Assembly (NCBI RefSeq): GCF_963677575.1
Contig: NZ_OY782038.1
Location: 930,001-994,000, forward strand
DNA: 64,000 bases
Reading direction: 5' to 3'
Origin: an uncultured Draconibacterium sp.
GTDB lineage: Bacteria > Bacteroidota > Bacteroidia > Bacteroidales > Prolixibacteraceae
Positions 23,735 through 32,429 of this stretch are shown here, in pieces. The position numbers were made by a program, and so were the translations under genes. Every line of letters begins with the position of its first letter. Position 1 is the first letter of the stretch. The notes beneath the pieces were generated by a model, which was given only the letters and a program-made list of their open reading frames with translations, had not been told where the DNA came from and searched no databases.

Positions 23735-24978
23735 AAGGTTACGTTATTAGTTGAATTCTGTTGTATGAAAAGATAGATGAATTCTAATTAGTAAAGGTTG
23801 CGTACATAATGTCATTTTTTTGAATGGTGCCTGCACTGTTGAATTTCTTTTTATTTTCTAGTTAATGGTTAAAACCCTGCAATTTGATTGCAGCTACTTT
23901 AGTATCTATAAACTTTTATTTTATTGGATTTTGATTTGAGTACAGAGCTTTGAGTATTGTGAAGCATATTCGTGTCTATTTTCTTCTCTCACTACTCATT
24001 ACTTTCTACTCATATCCTATGCTTTGTTCATTTTGAATTTCATTCAATCTTAAACCTATGTACTTTCAGTGCATAGTGGTTTAGTAGAGCTTTAAAATTC
24101 ACGAAGACTTTGTAGCAAAAAGAAGTGAATGCCCGTAAAAACAAGGCTTAATCCACGTCCTTATATATAGTAATACCGATTGAAATCAAATTTAAGAATT
24201 TGGGATTATATCGGCTGAACAAGACTTTTCTAAAAATTAACCTCCAATGCAGTATCATTTAGACACCAGTCTACACAAAAATCCAAAACAGAGTAGTATC
24301 CAATATTCAACTTGGGGTTTTCTAGTTCTATTTCCAAGTTGTAATTCATTGATCTTCGGTTATGATTTCACCGTTCATAAATGAAAGAAATTAAAGCCTT
24401 GTACAAACATTTCGTTTTGCACTGAAATATAAAAGTATCAACCTCCTGGTATATCGAAAGATTACTCAGCATTATTCAACAGAACAGTTAAGAAACCTGG
24501 TTAATATTGAGCCGACCGGTCAGTGCTGCAGGATAATATTACAGGGAAACAGTTAAAGGAAAAGAAGACCTTCCCTGAAAAAGTTATCCCGGATAATTCA
24601 TTTGATTTTAGCAATAGTCATGTTTCTCCGGGTTAATCCCGACTTAGTTGAGTCCATTTTTGAGTATCAAAAATGGGTACAAAACTTCGTCGCATTAAGC
24701 TAATTTACTGTTTGTGATGAATAATGCGGATTATGTTCCTTTAATTGATGAAAAACTTCAGTTTGCAGTATTGGGAAAAGAATCTTCCCGGCATTTAACA
24801 ATAAACAACCTTCCCGGAACACAGGAATTTTGCCCACTAATCAGAAAAACACCCAAACCGGACATAATTATATTGTCTCCTTGTCAATCGATTTTGGTTG
24901 ATAACATCGATCGAACTGCAATGAACTTCTCAGCTATTAAAAAATTTATACTTTTACCATTCTAACTATTCTTGAAAT
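23735..24978. other. Long intergenic stretch with decayed sequence
   Basis: No convincing gene in 1.24 kb. Around 24,400-24,630 two frames carry short protein-like pieces (KITQHYSTEQLRNLVNIEPT and FPEKVIPDNSFDFSNSHVSP) broken by stops, suggestive of a decayed gene. Hairpins occur at 23877-23893 (CTGCAAT/ATTGCAG) and 24654-24676 (CCATTTTTGA/TCAAAAATGG). An 83-codon frame at 24714-24965 is probably chance. Confidence 0.5.
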
Positions 24979-25563
24979 TTGGGAAACACCAAACTAAATA
25001 GCGAATTGATCGGCCTTCTGAAAAAAGGAGATGTTGCTGCCTTTGATACCATTTACAACATGTATTGCCACAAACTACATCAGTTTGTAATTCGGTATTT
25101 AAAGCAGGAAGAAGATGCTGAGGAAATTGTGCAGGAAGTCTTTATAAAGATTTGGGAGTCGAGAGAAAAAATTAAAAATCATGCCTCTTTCGAGTCGTTT
25201 CTGTTTACCATCTCGTACAATGCAACAATTAGTTTATTGCGTAAACGATTAAGCGAAAGCAAATCAAAAGAGTACCTGAAATCCATCCAGCAAATACAAA
25301 ACGCCAATACGGTTGTTGACGAACTACAATTCAACGAATTAAACGAAAAGGTACAAAGGCTGCTTGAACAACTTACACCGCGCCAGAAAGAAATATTTAT
25401 TCTTAGCCGCGAAGAAGGATTGACACATAAAGAAATTGCTCAACGATTAAAAATTTCGGAAAACACAGTAAAAAACCACCTGGTTACATCATTAAAATTC
25501 TTAAAATCAAACATGAACACCACACTGATTACCAGTGCATTATTCTTCCACCTATTCTTTTAA
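24979..25563 (+). CDS. ECF sigma factor of the polysaccharide locus
   Basis: 194 residues. Sigma region 2 is seen in DTIYNMYCHKLHQFVIRYL and EEDAEEIVQEVFIKIWE, and region 4 in LTPRQKEIFILSREEGLTHK plus EIAQRLKISENTVKNHL. The likely start is TTG at 24979, since no earlier ATG keeps region 2 intact. The hydrophobic end (TTLITSALFFHLFF) is common in Bacteroidetes ECF factors paired with FecR. It should direct transcription of the SusC/SusD operon when its anti-sigma releases it. Confidence 0.9.
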   Translation: MGNTKLNSELIGLLKKGDVAAFDTIYNMYCHKLHQFVIRYLKQEEDAEEIVQEVFIKIWESREKIKNHASFESFLFTISYNATISLLRKRLSESKSKEYLKSIQQIQNANTVVDELQFNELNEKVQRLLEQLTPRQKEIFILSREEGLTHKEIAQRLKISENTVKNHLVTSLKFLKSNMNTTLITSALFFHLFF

Positions 25564-25663
25564 TACAAAAAAATTAATTTTTTTCTAGTCCCCTATCTGT
25601 TTAGATGCGTAATATTATTACCGATTGATCAGATAGGTTAGTCTAGTTGGATTACACAAAGAT

Positions 25664-25682
25664 CCTCCCGTTCGGCGGGAGG
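25664..25682 (+). promoter_or_regulatory. Strong hairpin in the fecR leader
   Basis: CCTCCCG / CGGGAGG perfect arms around TTCGG, 15 bases before the fecR start and about 100 bases after the sigma stop. No T-run follows, so it is more likely a translational or mRNA-processing element than a full terminator. Confidence 0.55.
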
Positions 25683-25697
25683 TCTTATATTAAAAAA

Positions 25698-26756
25698 ATG
25701 AAAAGAGAACTTCTACATAAATATTTAAACAATTCCTGCACTCCTCAGGAGTTCGGCGAATTTACCGCATGGGTAAATAACGAGGCGCTGGTTGATAACA
25801 AGCCGGGACAAGAGGATTGGAATACATTTACACCATCGGACAAAAGTGCCGACGACAAAAAATATTCACATTTACTCGATAAAATCCATCACGGAATAAA
25901 TCTGAAAGAACGTAAAGCAGCAAAAGGAAAATCCATTTCAATGGCCGCTGTTTCAAAATGGTTCTCGCGGGCAGCGGCAATATTGTTCCTGCCACTTTTG
26001 GGTGCACTTATTTATTTTTCGTCTGATCATATCATGCAACCCAATTTAACGGCACAGGTTACTGTTGACACGCTTGAAGTGATTGCCCCAATCGGATCGC
26101 GAACTGTGGTTCAGCTAACCGATGGAACTGAAGTGAGCCTGAATTATGGAAGTAGCCTGAAATACCCGCGTGAGTTTATTGGAAATACCCGCGAAATAGA
26201 ATTGGTTGGCGAAGCATACTTTGATGTTGCACACAACGAAAACAAACCTTTTATTGTTAATGCCGGCAACCTGGATATTAAGGTACTTGGTACTGAGTTT
26301 AACGTTAATGCCTACCCCGGCGATAAAAACATATCCACAACACTTGTTGAAGGTAAGGTTGCGCTGGAAGAAAACAACCAGATTGGCCAAGTTATAGCTT
26401 TGGGAACAATGATACCCGGGCAGCATGTAAAATACGATAAGCAATCAGGCGAAATAGGCTCAACAGTTGGAAACATCGACAAGTATATTGCCTGGAAAGA
26501 CGGTAAACTGGTATTCGACAACGAACCAATTGCAATTGTAGCCAAAAAGCTCAGCCGTATGTATAATGTTGAGATTCAGGTTGCAGAAGAAATTAAGGAC
26601 TTAACCTACACGGTAACCTTTGTTGACGAGCCTTTATTCTTCATCCTCGACCTGATGACGGAAACAACACCTGTAAAATACTCGGTATCAACAAGAACTA
26701 AATTACCAGACGGCACATATTCTAAACAGAAAATTTTAATAGAAAAACGACAATAA
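25698..26756 (+). CDS. FecR-type anti-sigma factor
   Basis: 352 residues from the ATG at 25698; a possible TTG 17 codons upstream reads through the hairpin and is less likely. The N-terminal cytoplasmic part (KRELLHKYLNNSCTPQEFGE) binds the sigma factor; one transmembrane helix (AAAILFLPLLGALIYF) follows; the periplasmic part has the FecR domain (DGTEVSLNYGSSLKYPREF, VLGTEFNVNAY) and a C-terminal STN-like DUF4974 domain (LVFDNEPIAIVAKKLSRMYN). It relays the SusC signal to the adjacent sigma factor. Confidence 0.9.
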   Translation: MKRELLHKYLNNSCTPQEFGEFTAWVNNEALVDNKPGQEDWNTFTPSDKSADDKKYSHLLDKIHHGINLKERKAAKGKSISMAAVSKWFSRAAAILFLPLLGALIYFSSDHIMQPNLTAQVTVDTLEVIAPIGSRTVVQLTDGTEVSLNYGSSLKYPREFIGNTREIELVGEAYFDVAHNENKPFIVNAGNLDIKVLGTEFNVNAYPGDKNISTTLVEGKVALEENNQIGQVIALGTMIPGQHVKYDKQSGEIGSTVGNIDKYIAWKDGKLVFDNEPIAIVAKKLSRMYNVEIQVAEEIKDLTYTVTFVDEPLFFILDLMTETTPVKYSVSTRTKLPDGTYSKQKILIEKRQ

Positions 26757-26831
26757 AACAATAGTATCGAACTTAAAAATTAAAGCTTATGAATTGAACA
26801 AAACAACAACTACTTACTGTATTGAAAAAAG

Positions 26832-26896
26832 TACAGGGATATGCGCCAACACATCCCTGTAAAAAATAAACCACCCTGTAGATTTCTGGTACAGGG
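26832..26896 (+). promoter_or_regulatory. Two tandem hairpins with shared arms in the susC leader
   Basis: First hairpin TACAGGGAT / ATCCCTGTA (26832-26840, 26853-26861); second CCCTGTA / TACAGGG (26874-26880, 26890-26896). All four arms share CCCTGTA or its complement, so alternative pairings between them are possible, as in attenuators. The second ends 28 bases before the susC start. Confidence 0.6.
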
Positions 26897-26924
26897 CTAT
26901 TTCTAATTAAAACAAGACAAAAGT

Positions 26925-29900
26925 ATGAAAAAAAATGACGATTGCGTCTGGGGTTGGTATGACCTCAGGTTGCGTAAATTTATTAGGCTAATGAAACTAA
27001 CAATCTTCTTGATGCTGATTTCTGTTGCAAGCGTTTTTGCAACTAAATCTTATTCACAATCAAAGGTACTCAACCTTAACATGAAGAATTCAACCGTAAA
27101 AGAGGTCTTGCAAAATATCGAGGCCCAAAGCGAATTCTATTTCATGTACAGCGAAAAAATTATTGATGTAAACAGAGAAGTATCTGTGAATTTCAATGAT
27201 GAAAAAATAGACGCGGTTCTTAACGAACTTTTCGAAGGAACCGATGTAGATTACCGTGTTAAAGACCGCTTTATTCTGTTGACAACTCCGGAAGTTGCTG
27301 CCGACGGAATTATGGTGCAGCAACAAAACAACGTTTCGGGTAGCGTAAAAGATGAAGATGGCTTGCCATTGCCCGGGGTTGCCGTTGTAGTTAAAGGAAC
27401 TACACAAGGTACTGTTACCGATTTTGATGGTAATTACTCGATTGAAGACGTACCTGCCGGTGCCGTTCTGGCATTCTCTTTCGTGGGCATGAAAGCTCAG
27501 GAAATTGAAGTAGGATCACAAACTACAATCAATATTACCATGCTTCCTGAATCAATTGGTTTGGAAGAAATTGTGGCCGTTGGTTATGGTGTACAGAAAA
27601 AAGCTACACTTTCCGGGGCTGTTACCAATGTTGAAGGAGAAAAGCTGATCCAAACCCCGGTAACAAACGTTAGCCAAAGTATTGCCGGACGTTTGCCGGG
27701 TGTTGTTGCTATCTCAGATGGAGGTGAGCCCGGAAATGATGGTGTTAAATTACGAATCCGCGGGGTAAATACTTTTGGAAAATCTGATCCTCTTGTAGTG
27801 GTTGATGGTGTACCCGGACGTTCACTCGAACGTATCGATCCTAGTACTATCGAAAGCATTTCGGTAATGAAAGATGCTTCGGCTGCAATTTACGGTGCTC
27901 AGGCTGCAAACGGTGTAATCCTTATTACCACCAAACGTGGTACGATAGGAAAACCTACCGTTAAAGCATCATATAATCAGGGTTTTGCCAAACCAACAGT
28001 TGTTCCTGAAATGGCTGATGCGGCACAATACGCAACTTTATTGAATGAAATTGATTATTACGCCGGAAGACCAAACCGATATACTGCCGAAGAAATTCAA
28101 AAGTACCGCGATGGTTCAGACCCCTGGAGATACCCAAATACTGACTGGTATGCCGAAACATTGAAAGATTGGTCCAACCAGATTTATGGTAACGTTTCCA
28201 TTGACGGAGGAACTGAAAATGTTAAATATTTTGTTAGTGTATCCGGAAAATCTCAGGATGGATTTTACGAAAACAGTGCAACAAAATATAATCAGTACGA
28301 TTTAAAATCCAATTTTGATATTAAAATTAATCAGTATTTAGATCTGTATATCAATACCACCGGTCGTTTTGAAGATCGTAATTTCCCTACCCGCTCAGGC
28401 GAAAATATTTTCAGGATGCTTATGCGGTCAAAACCAAATTCGCCGGCATACTGGCCCAATGGCCTTCCCGGACCAGATATTGAATATGGAGATAACCCTG
28501 TAGTTATTACTACAGATGCAACAGGTTATAGTCATGATAAAAGATATATCTTTAATTCAGACTTTGGCCTTAACTTCAAAATCCCCGGAGTAGAAGGATT
28601 AACATTCAAAGGAAATGCTTCGCTTGACAAAACATTCCGTTTTGATAAGGCTTGGTATACTCCATGGTACCTTTACAGCTGGGATGGACAATCGATGGAC
28701 GAAAACAACGAACCACTGCTGGTTAAGGGTAAAAAAGGATACGACGATCCAAGATTAAATGAAGCGATGAACAACTCGCAGGGAATTTTGGTAAGTGGTA
28801 TTTTAAACTACAGCCATACTTTTGATGATAAGCATACGATAAACTTATTAGCCGGAGTAGAAAGAATAAAAAATAAAGGCGACTTGTTTGAAGCATACAG
28901 AAGATACTTTCTTACTCCTGCAATCGATCAGCTGTTTGCCGGAGGCCAGAATGAAATAAATAACTCAGGAACAGAATGGAAACAAGCCCGTTTAAATTAT
29001 TTTGGAAGAGTAAATTATAATTTTGAAGATAAGTACCTGGCCGAATTTGTATGGAGGTATCAGGGTTCGTATATCTTTGAAGAATCAAGTCGTTTTGGAT
29101 TTTTCCCTGGTGTTTCGCTGGGTTATGTTATTTCTGAAGAAAATTTCTGGAAAGACAATATTTCCTTTTTCAATTTCTTAAAAATCAGGGCATCATGGGG
29201 ACAAACCGGTAACGACCTTATCGATCCTTATCAATATTTTGCATCTTATAAGTATCGAAAATATTTCGATGATAATGATGATAATGCCAAGAACTTCCTG
29301 TATATCTCTAACGGAGGCGATTCTCAGGAACTGGCACTTCGTGAAGGAGTTATTCCTAACGATGGTGTAACATGGGAAACTGCTACCCAGAAAAACATTG
29401 GATTTGATTTACAGTTAATGGACGGTACGATTGCTGTTACTGCCGATTATTTCCATAATGAACGTAAAGATGTTTTATGGGAAAACGCAGCTCCTGTTCC
29501 TTACACAACCGGAATGGTAAATAAGCTTCCCCGGGAAAACATTGGAAAAGTAAGAAACAGAGGGGTTGATTTCAGCATTAATTATCAAAAACGCTTCAAC
29601 GATTTTACACTTGGAGTAGGCTTTAACGGAGTATATTCTAAAAATAAAATTCTTTTCTGGAGTGAAACACCTGGAAATCCTGAATATCAACAATCAACAG
29701 GAAGGCCAATTGGCTCAGATTTATATTATAACGCAATTGGAATATTCCAAAATCAGGCAGAAATTGATGCCTACCCACATTGGGATGGTGCCCGTCCGGG
29801 TGACGTTATTTTCGAAGATTATACGAAAGACGGCAAAATTGATGCAAACGATCGTGTTCGACATGATAAGAGCAGGACTCCAACATTTACCGGAGGGCTG

Positions 29901-30356
29901 AATATTGACATGACTTATAAAAACTTCGATCTTTCTGCTCTTTTCCAGGGAGCCGCCGGAGGAATTTTTTATGAAACCACAGAATCGGGTGAATTTGGAA
30001 ACTATTTAGCCAGCTTCTACGACAAACGCTGGACAGAAGACAACCCGAGCACAACAGACCCACGGACTTATAACAGAAACGATGTTTACTGGCTTAACCA
30101 GCGAAACACGTATTGGATACATAAATCAAACTATATAAGGCTAAAAAGTATAGAACTGGGGTATACACTTCCAGCATCTTTAACGAATCGTTATTTAATT
30201 GATAATGTACGTTTTTATGTAAGTGCATTTAACCTTTTCACATACAGTCCTGATATGGATGATTTTGACCCTGAAATAGTTGACGATACTCCCGGAGCGG
30301 GATATGCCTATCCGTTAAATAAAGTTCTTAATGTTGGTTTAAGTGTAACTTTTTAA
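26925..30356 (+). CDS. SusC/RagA-type TonB-dependent receptor with STN domain
   Basis: 1143 residues. After a late signal segment (MKLTIFLMLISVASVFATKS, about residues 23-42) comes an STN domain (VKEVLQNIEAQSEFYFMYSE), which contacts the FecR protein; then a carboxypeptidase-regulatory-like domain (VSGSVKDEDGLPLPGVAVVV), the plug with IESISVMKDASAAIYGAQAA, and the 22-strand barrel ending in VLNVGLSVTF. It forms the outer-membrane channel with its SusD partner and imports oligosaccharides with energy from TonB. The STN domain implies the whole locus is switched on by its own substrate. Confidence 0.95.
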   Translation: MKKNDDCVWGWYDLRLRKFIRLMKLTIFLMLISVASVFATKSYSQSKVLNLNMKNSTVKEVLQNIEAQSEFYFMYSEKIIDVNREVSVNFNDEKIDAVLNELFEGTDVDYRVKDRFILLTTPEVAADGIMVQQQNNVSGSVKDEDGLPLPGVAVVVKGTTQGTVTDFDGNYSIEDVPAGAVLAFSFVGMKAQEIEVGSQTTINITMLPESIGLEEIVAVGYGVQKKATLSGAVTNVEGEKLIQTPVTNVSQSIAGRLPGVVAISDGGEPGNDGVKLRIRGVNTFGKSDPLVVVDGVPGRSLERIDPSTIESISVMKDASAAIYGAQAANGVILITTKRGTIGKPTVKASYNQGFAKPTVVPEMADAAQYATLLNEIDYYAGRPNRYTAEEIQKYRDGSDPWRYPNTDWYAETLKDWSNQIYGNVSIDGGTENVKYFVSVSGKSQDGFYENSATKYNQYDLKSNFDIKINQYLDLYINTTGRFEDRNFPTRSGENIFRMLMRSKPNSPAYWPNGLPGPDIEYGDNPVVITTDATGYSHDKRYIFNSDFGLNFKIPGVEGLTFKGNASLDKTFRFDKAWYTPWYLYSWDGQSMDENNEPLLVKGKKGYDDPRLNEAMNNSQGILVSGILNYSHTFDDKHTINLLAGVERIKNKGDLFEAYRRYFLTPAIDQLFAGGQNEINNSGTEWKQARLNYFGRVNYNFEDKYLAEFVWRYQGSYIFEESSRFGFFPGVSLGYVISEENFWKDNISFFNFLKIRASWGQTGNDLIDPYQYFASYKYRKYFDDNDDNAKNFLYISNGGDSQELALREGVIPNDGVTWETATQKNIGFDLQLMDGTIAVTADYFHNERKDVLWENAAPVPYTTGMVNKLPRENIGKVRNRGVDFSINYQKRFNDFTLGVGFNGVYSKNKILFWSETPGNPEYQQSTGRPIGSDLYYNAIGIFQNQAEIDAYPHWDGARPGDVIFEDYTKDGKIDANDRVRHDKSRTPTFTGGLNIDMTYKNFDLSALFQGAAGGIFYETTESGEFGNYLASFYDKRWTEDNPSTTDPRTYNRNDVYWLNQRNTYWIHKSNYIRLKSIELGYTLPASLTNRYLIDNVRFYVSAFNLFTYSPDMDDFDPEIVDDTPGAGYAYPLNKVLNVGLSVTF

Positions 30357-30367
30357 ACTGAAATACC

Positions 30368-32140
30368 ATGAATAAAATAAAAATATTTATACTGTTTACA
30401 GCCATTCTGCTTACAGCATGTAATGAAGATTTTCTTGAAGTGGAACCACTAGACCGCTATTCAGATGCTGCTGTATGGACCGATCCTGCTTTAGTTTCTT
30501 CTTTTGTTAATAATATCTACATGGGCGAAATGTATGGCTTTCAACTGGAAATGTTAGCTTCTCTTAGCGACATATCCATGACAAAGCGTGCTGAGGTTAA
30601 CCCGATATTGAACAGCGAGATAAACAACAGCTACCTGAGTGTATTAGCTCCAACCCATTGGATAACCAGTTATCACAATATAAGCTGGAACTACCTGTAC
30701 GAGAATATACGGGCATGTAATCTTTTTTTAGAAAAGGTAGAAGAAGGCGCATCCGTAGAGGGTGAAGATATAGACCATCTTATTGGAGAAGTACATTATT
30801 TAAGGGCAAATTTCTATTATTGGCTAATGAGTTTCTGGGGCGGAGTTCCTATTATTAAAAACTCATATTCCTTAACTGATGATTTCTCAGTAGCAAGAAA
30901 CAGCCTGGAAGAAACTGTTAATTTTATTGTTTCCGAATGTGATGCTGCAGCAAATATATTACCGGTATCAGGTGATAAAGCACGCGCAACAAAAGGTGCC
31001 GCACTTGCACTAAAATCAAGAGTTCTTTTGTATGCTGCCAGCGATCTTTTTAACTCTAACGCTTCCTGGACTTCAAGCTATGCCACCCCTGAGTTAGTTA
31101 GCTATGTTGGTGGAGACAGAACTGCTCGTTGGAGAGCTGCTAAAGAAGCTGCTAAAGCTGTTATGGATTTGGGAGTTTACAGCTTATATGGAGGAACAAA
31201 TCCCGGATCTCCTGAACAAGCTACAGAAAACTATATCAATTTGTTCTTAAACAACGGGAACGAAGAAGATATTCTCCTGTCTTTTTACGATAATGTGAAC
31301 AGAGATGATTGGCAATCGCCCGATCCTGGTTTGTTTTACGGCCCTAACGGATATAACTGTTGGGGAAACCACACTCCTACACAACAACTTGTAGACTCTT
31401 ACGAAATGATAGATGGCAGCAAGTTCGATTGGAATAATCCTGAAGAAAAAGCTGCACCTTACGAAAATCGCGACCCTCGTTTCTATGCCAGCATTTTATA
31501 TGATGGAGCCAAATGGAGACAACGTCCCGATGATGTTATTGCTGCCGATCCTGAAGGTATTGTTCAAACAGGTTATTTTGAAAATGAAGACGGGACTTTT
31601 ACGGCCGGGTTGGATACTCGTCAAAGCCCGATTCAGGACTGGAACGGAACTTACACAGGGTATTATTTACGTAAGTTTATCGATCCTTCCCTTAATCATC
31701 AGTATGAAAAGCAAAAATATCCCTGGCGCCAGATACGCTATGCCGAAGTGCTGTTGAATTACGTTGAAGCTTGTATCGAGTTGGAAGACTATGATGAAGC
31801 AAAAACATACTTAAATATGATTCGTAACCGTGCAGGAATGCCAAATATTCCGGCAGAAGAAACAGGTGACGTGTTAAGAGATCGTTATCGTAACGAACGT
31901 AAAGTTGAGTTAGCTTACGAGCAACATCGTTACTTCGACATTCGTCGTTGGATGATCGCGCCTGATGTAATCGAAAACGTTCAGGGCTTAAGAATCGAGT
32001 ATCCTTATGGAACAGATTCACGTACTTTTGAACTTATTGAAGTGCAACAACGCGGATGGAAAGACAAATCATATTTCCTTCCAATATTACTGGATGAATT
32101 AAACAGAAACGAACTGTTGATTCAGAATCCGGACTACTAG
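30368..32140 (+). CDS. SusD/RagB-type glycan-binding lipoprotein
   Basis: 590 residues with a lipoprotein signal (FILFTAILLTACNED; Cys18). The N-terminal part shows the SusD pattern (FLEVEPLDRYSDAAVW) and TPR-like helices (GEVHYLRANFYYWLMSFWGG), the C-terminal part RYAEVLLNYVEACIELEDYD and NERKVELAYEQHRYFDIRRW, as is standard. It caps the SusC channel and binds the glycan at the cell surface. It follows susC by 11 bases and ends in a strong terminator. Confidence 0.95.
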   Translation: MNKIKIFILFTAILLTACNEDFLEVEPLDRYSDAAVWTDPALVSSFVNNIYMGEMYGFQLEMLASLSDISMTKRAEVNPILNSEINNSYLSVLAPTHWITSYHNISWNYLYENIRACNLFLEKVEEGASVEGEDIDHLIGEVHYLRANFYYWLMSFWGGVPIIKNSYSLTDDFSVARNSLEETVNFIVSECDAAANILPVSGDKARATKGAALALKSRVLLYAASDLFNSNASWTSSYATPELVSYVGGDRTARWRAAKEAAKAVMDLGVYSLYGGTNPGSPEQATENYINLFLNNGNEEDILLSFYDNVNRDDWQSPDPGLFYGPNGYNCWGNHTPTQQLVDSYEMIDGSKFDWNNPEEKAAPYENRDPRFYASILYDGAKWRQRPDDVIAADPEGIVQTGYFENEDGTFTAGLDTRQSPIQDWNGTYTGYYLRKFIDPSLNHQYEKQKYPWRQIRYAEVLLNYVEACIELEDYDEAKTYLNMIRNRAGMPNIPAEETGDVLRDRYRNERKVELAYEQHRYFDIRRWMIAPDVIENVQGLRIEYPYGTDSRTFELIEVQQRGWKDKSYFLPILLDELNRNELLIQNPDY

Positions 32141-32152
32141 TAGATTACTAAC

Positions 32153-32214
32153 AAAAGCTTTCCTGCATTTTTAGCCATCATCAGAGGCTTTCTGCAGGAG
32201 AGCTTTTCTTTTTT
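32153..32214 (+). terminator. Terminator after susD
   Basis: Arms AAAAGCTTTCCTGCA and TGCAGGAGAGCTTTT with one mismatch pair, then TTTTCTTTTTT. It separates the transporter operon from the glycoside hydrolase genes. Confidence 0.8.
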
Positions 32215-32382
32215 AAACAAGCAGATATTTGTAATTTTGTGCCCCCTAAAGTTCTTTGATCAATTTTTCGATGCCGTTAATTTTCACACTCCGGCATTCA
32301 TCAATAAAATTGACAGATCGTGTTCAAGGTCGAGACTAAATGCATTGATGGTTCTCTATTTCGGAAAGTAAATTTCATACTA

Positions 32383-32390
32383 TAAATTTG
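32383..32390 (+). promoter_or_regulatory. Candidate promoter -7 element of the GH2 gene
   Basis: TAAATTTG matches the Bacteroidetes TAnnTTTG -7 box and lies 40 bases before the GH2 start. A clear -33 TTG at the right distance is not obvious. Confidence 0.35.
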
Positions 32391-32429
32391 AATAAATACT
32401 GCACAATATCAAAACATTAAAACATCCAC

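Noticed and set aside
24714..24965. 83-codon + strand frame before the sigma gene
   Set aside because: No domain, odd composition and no operon fit; treated as chance.
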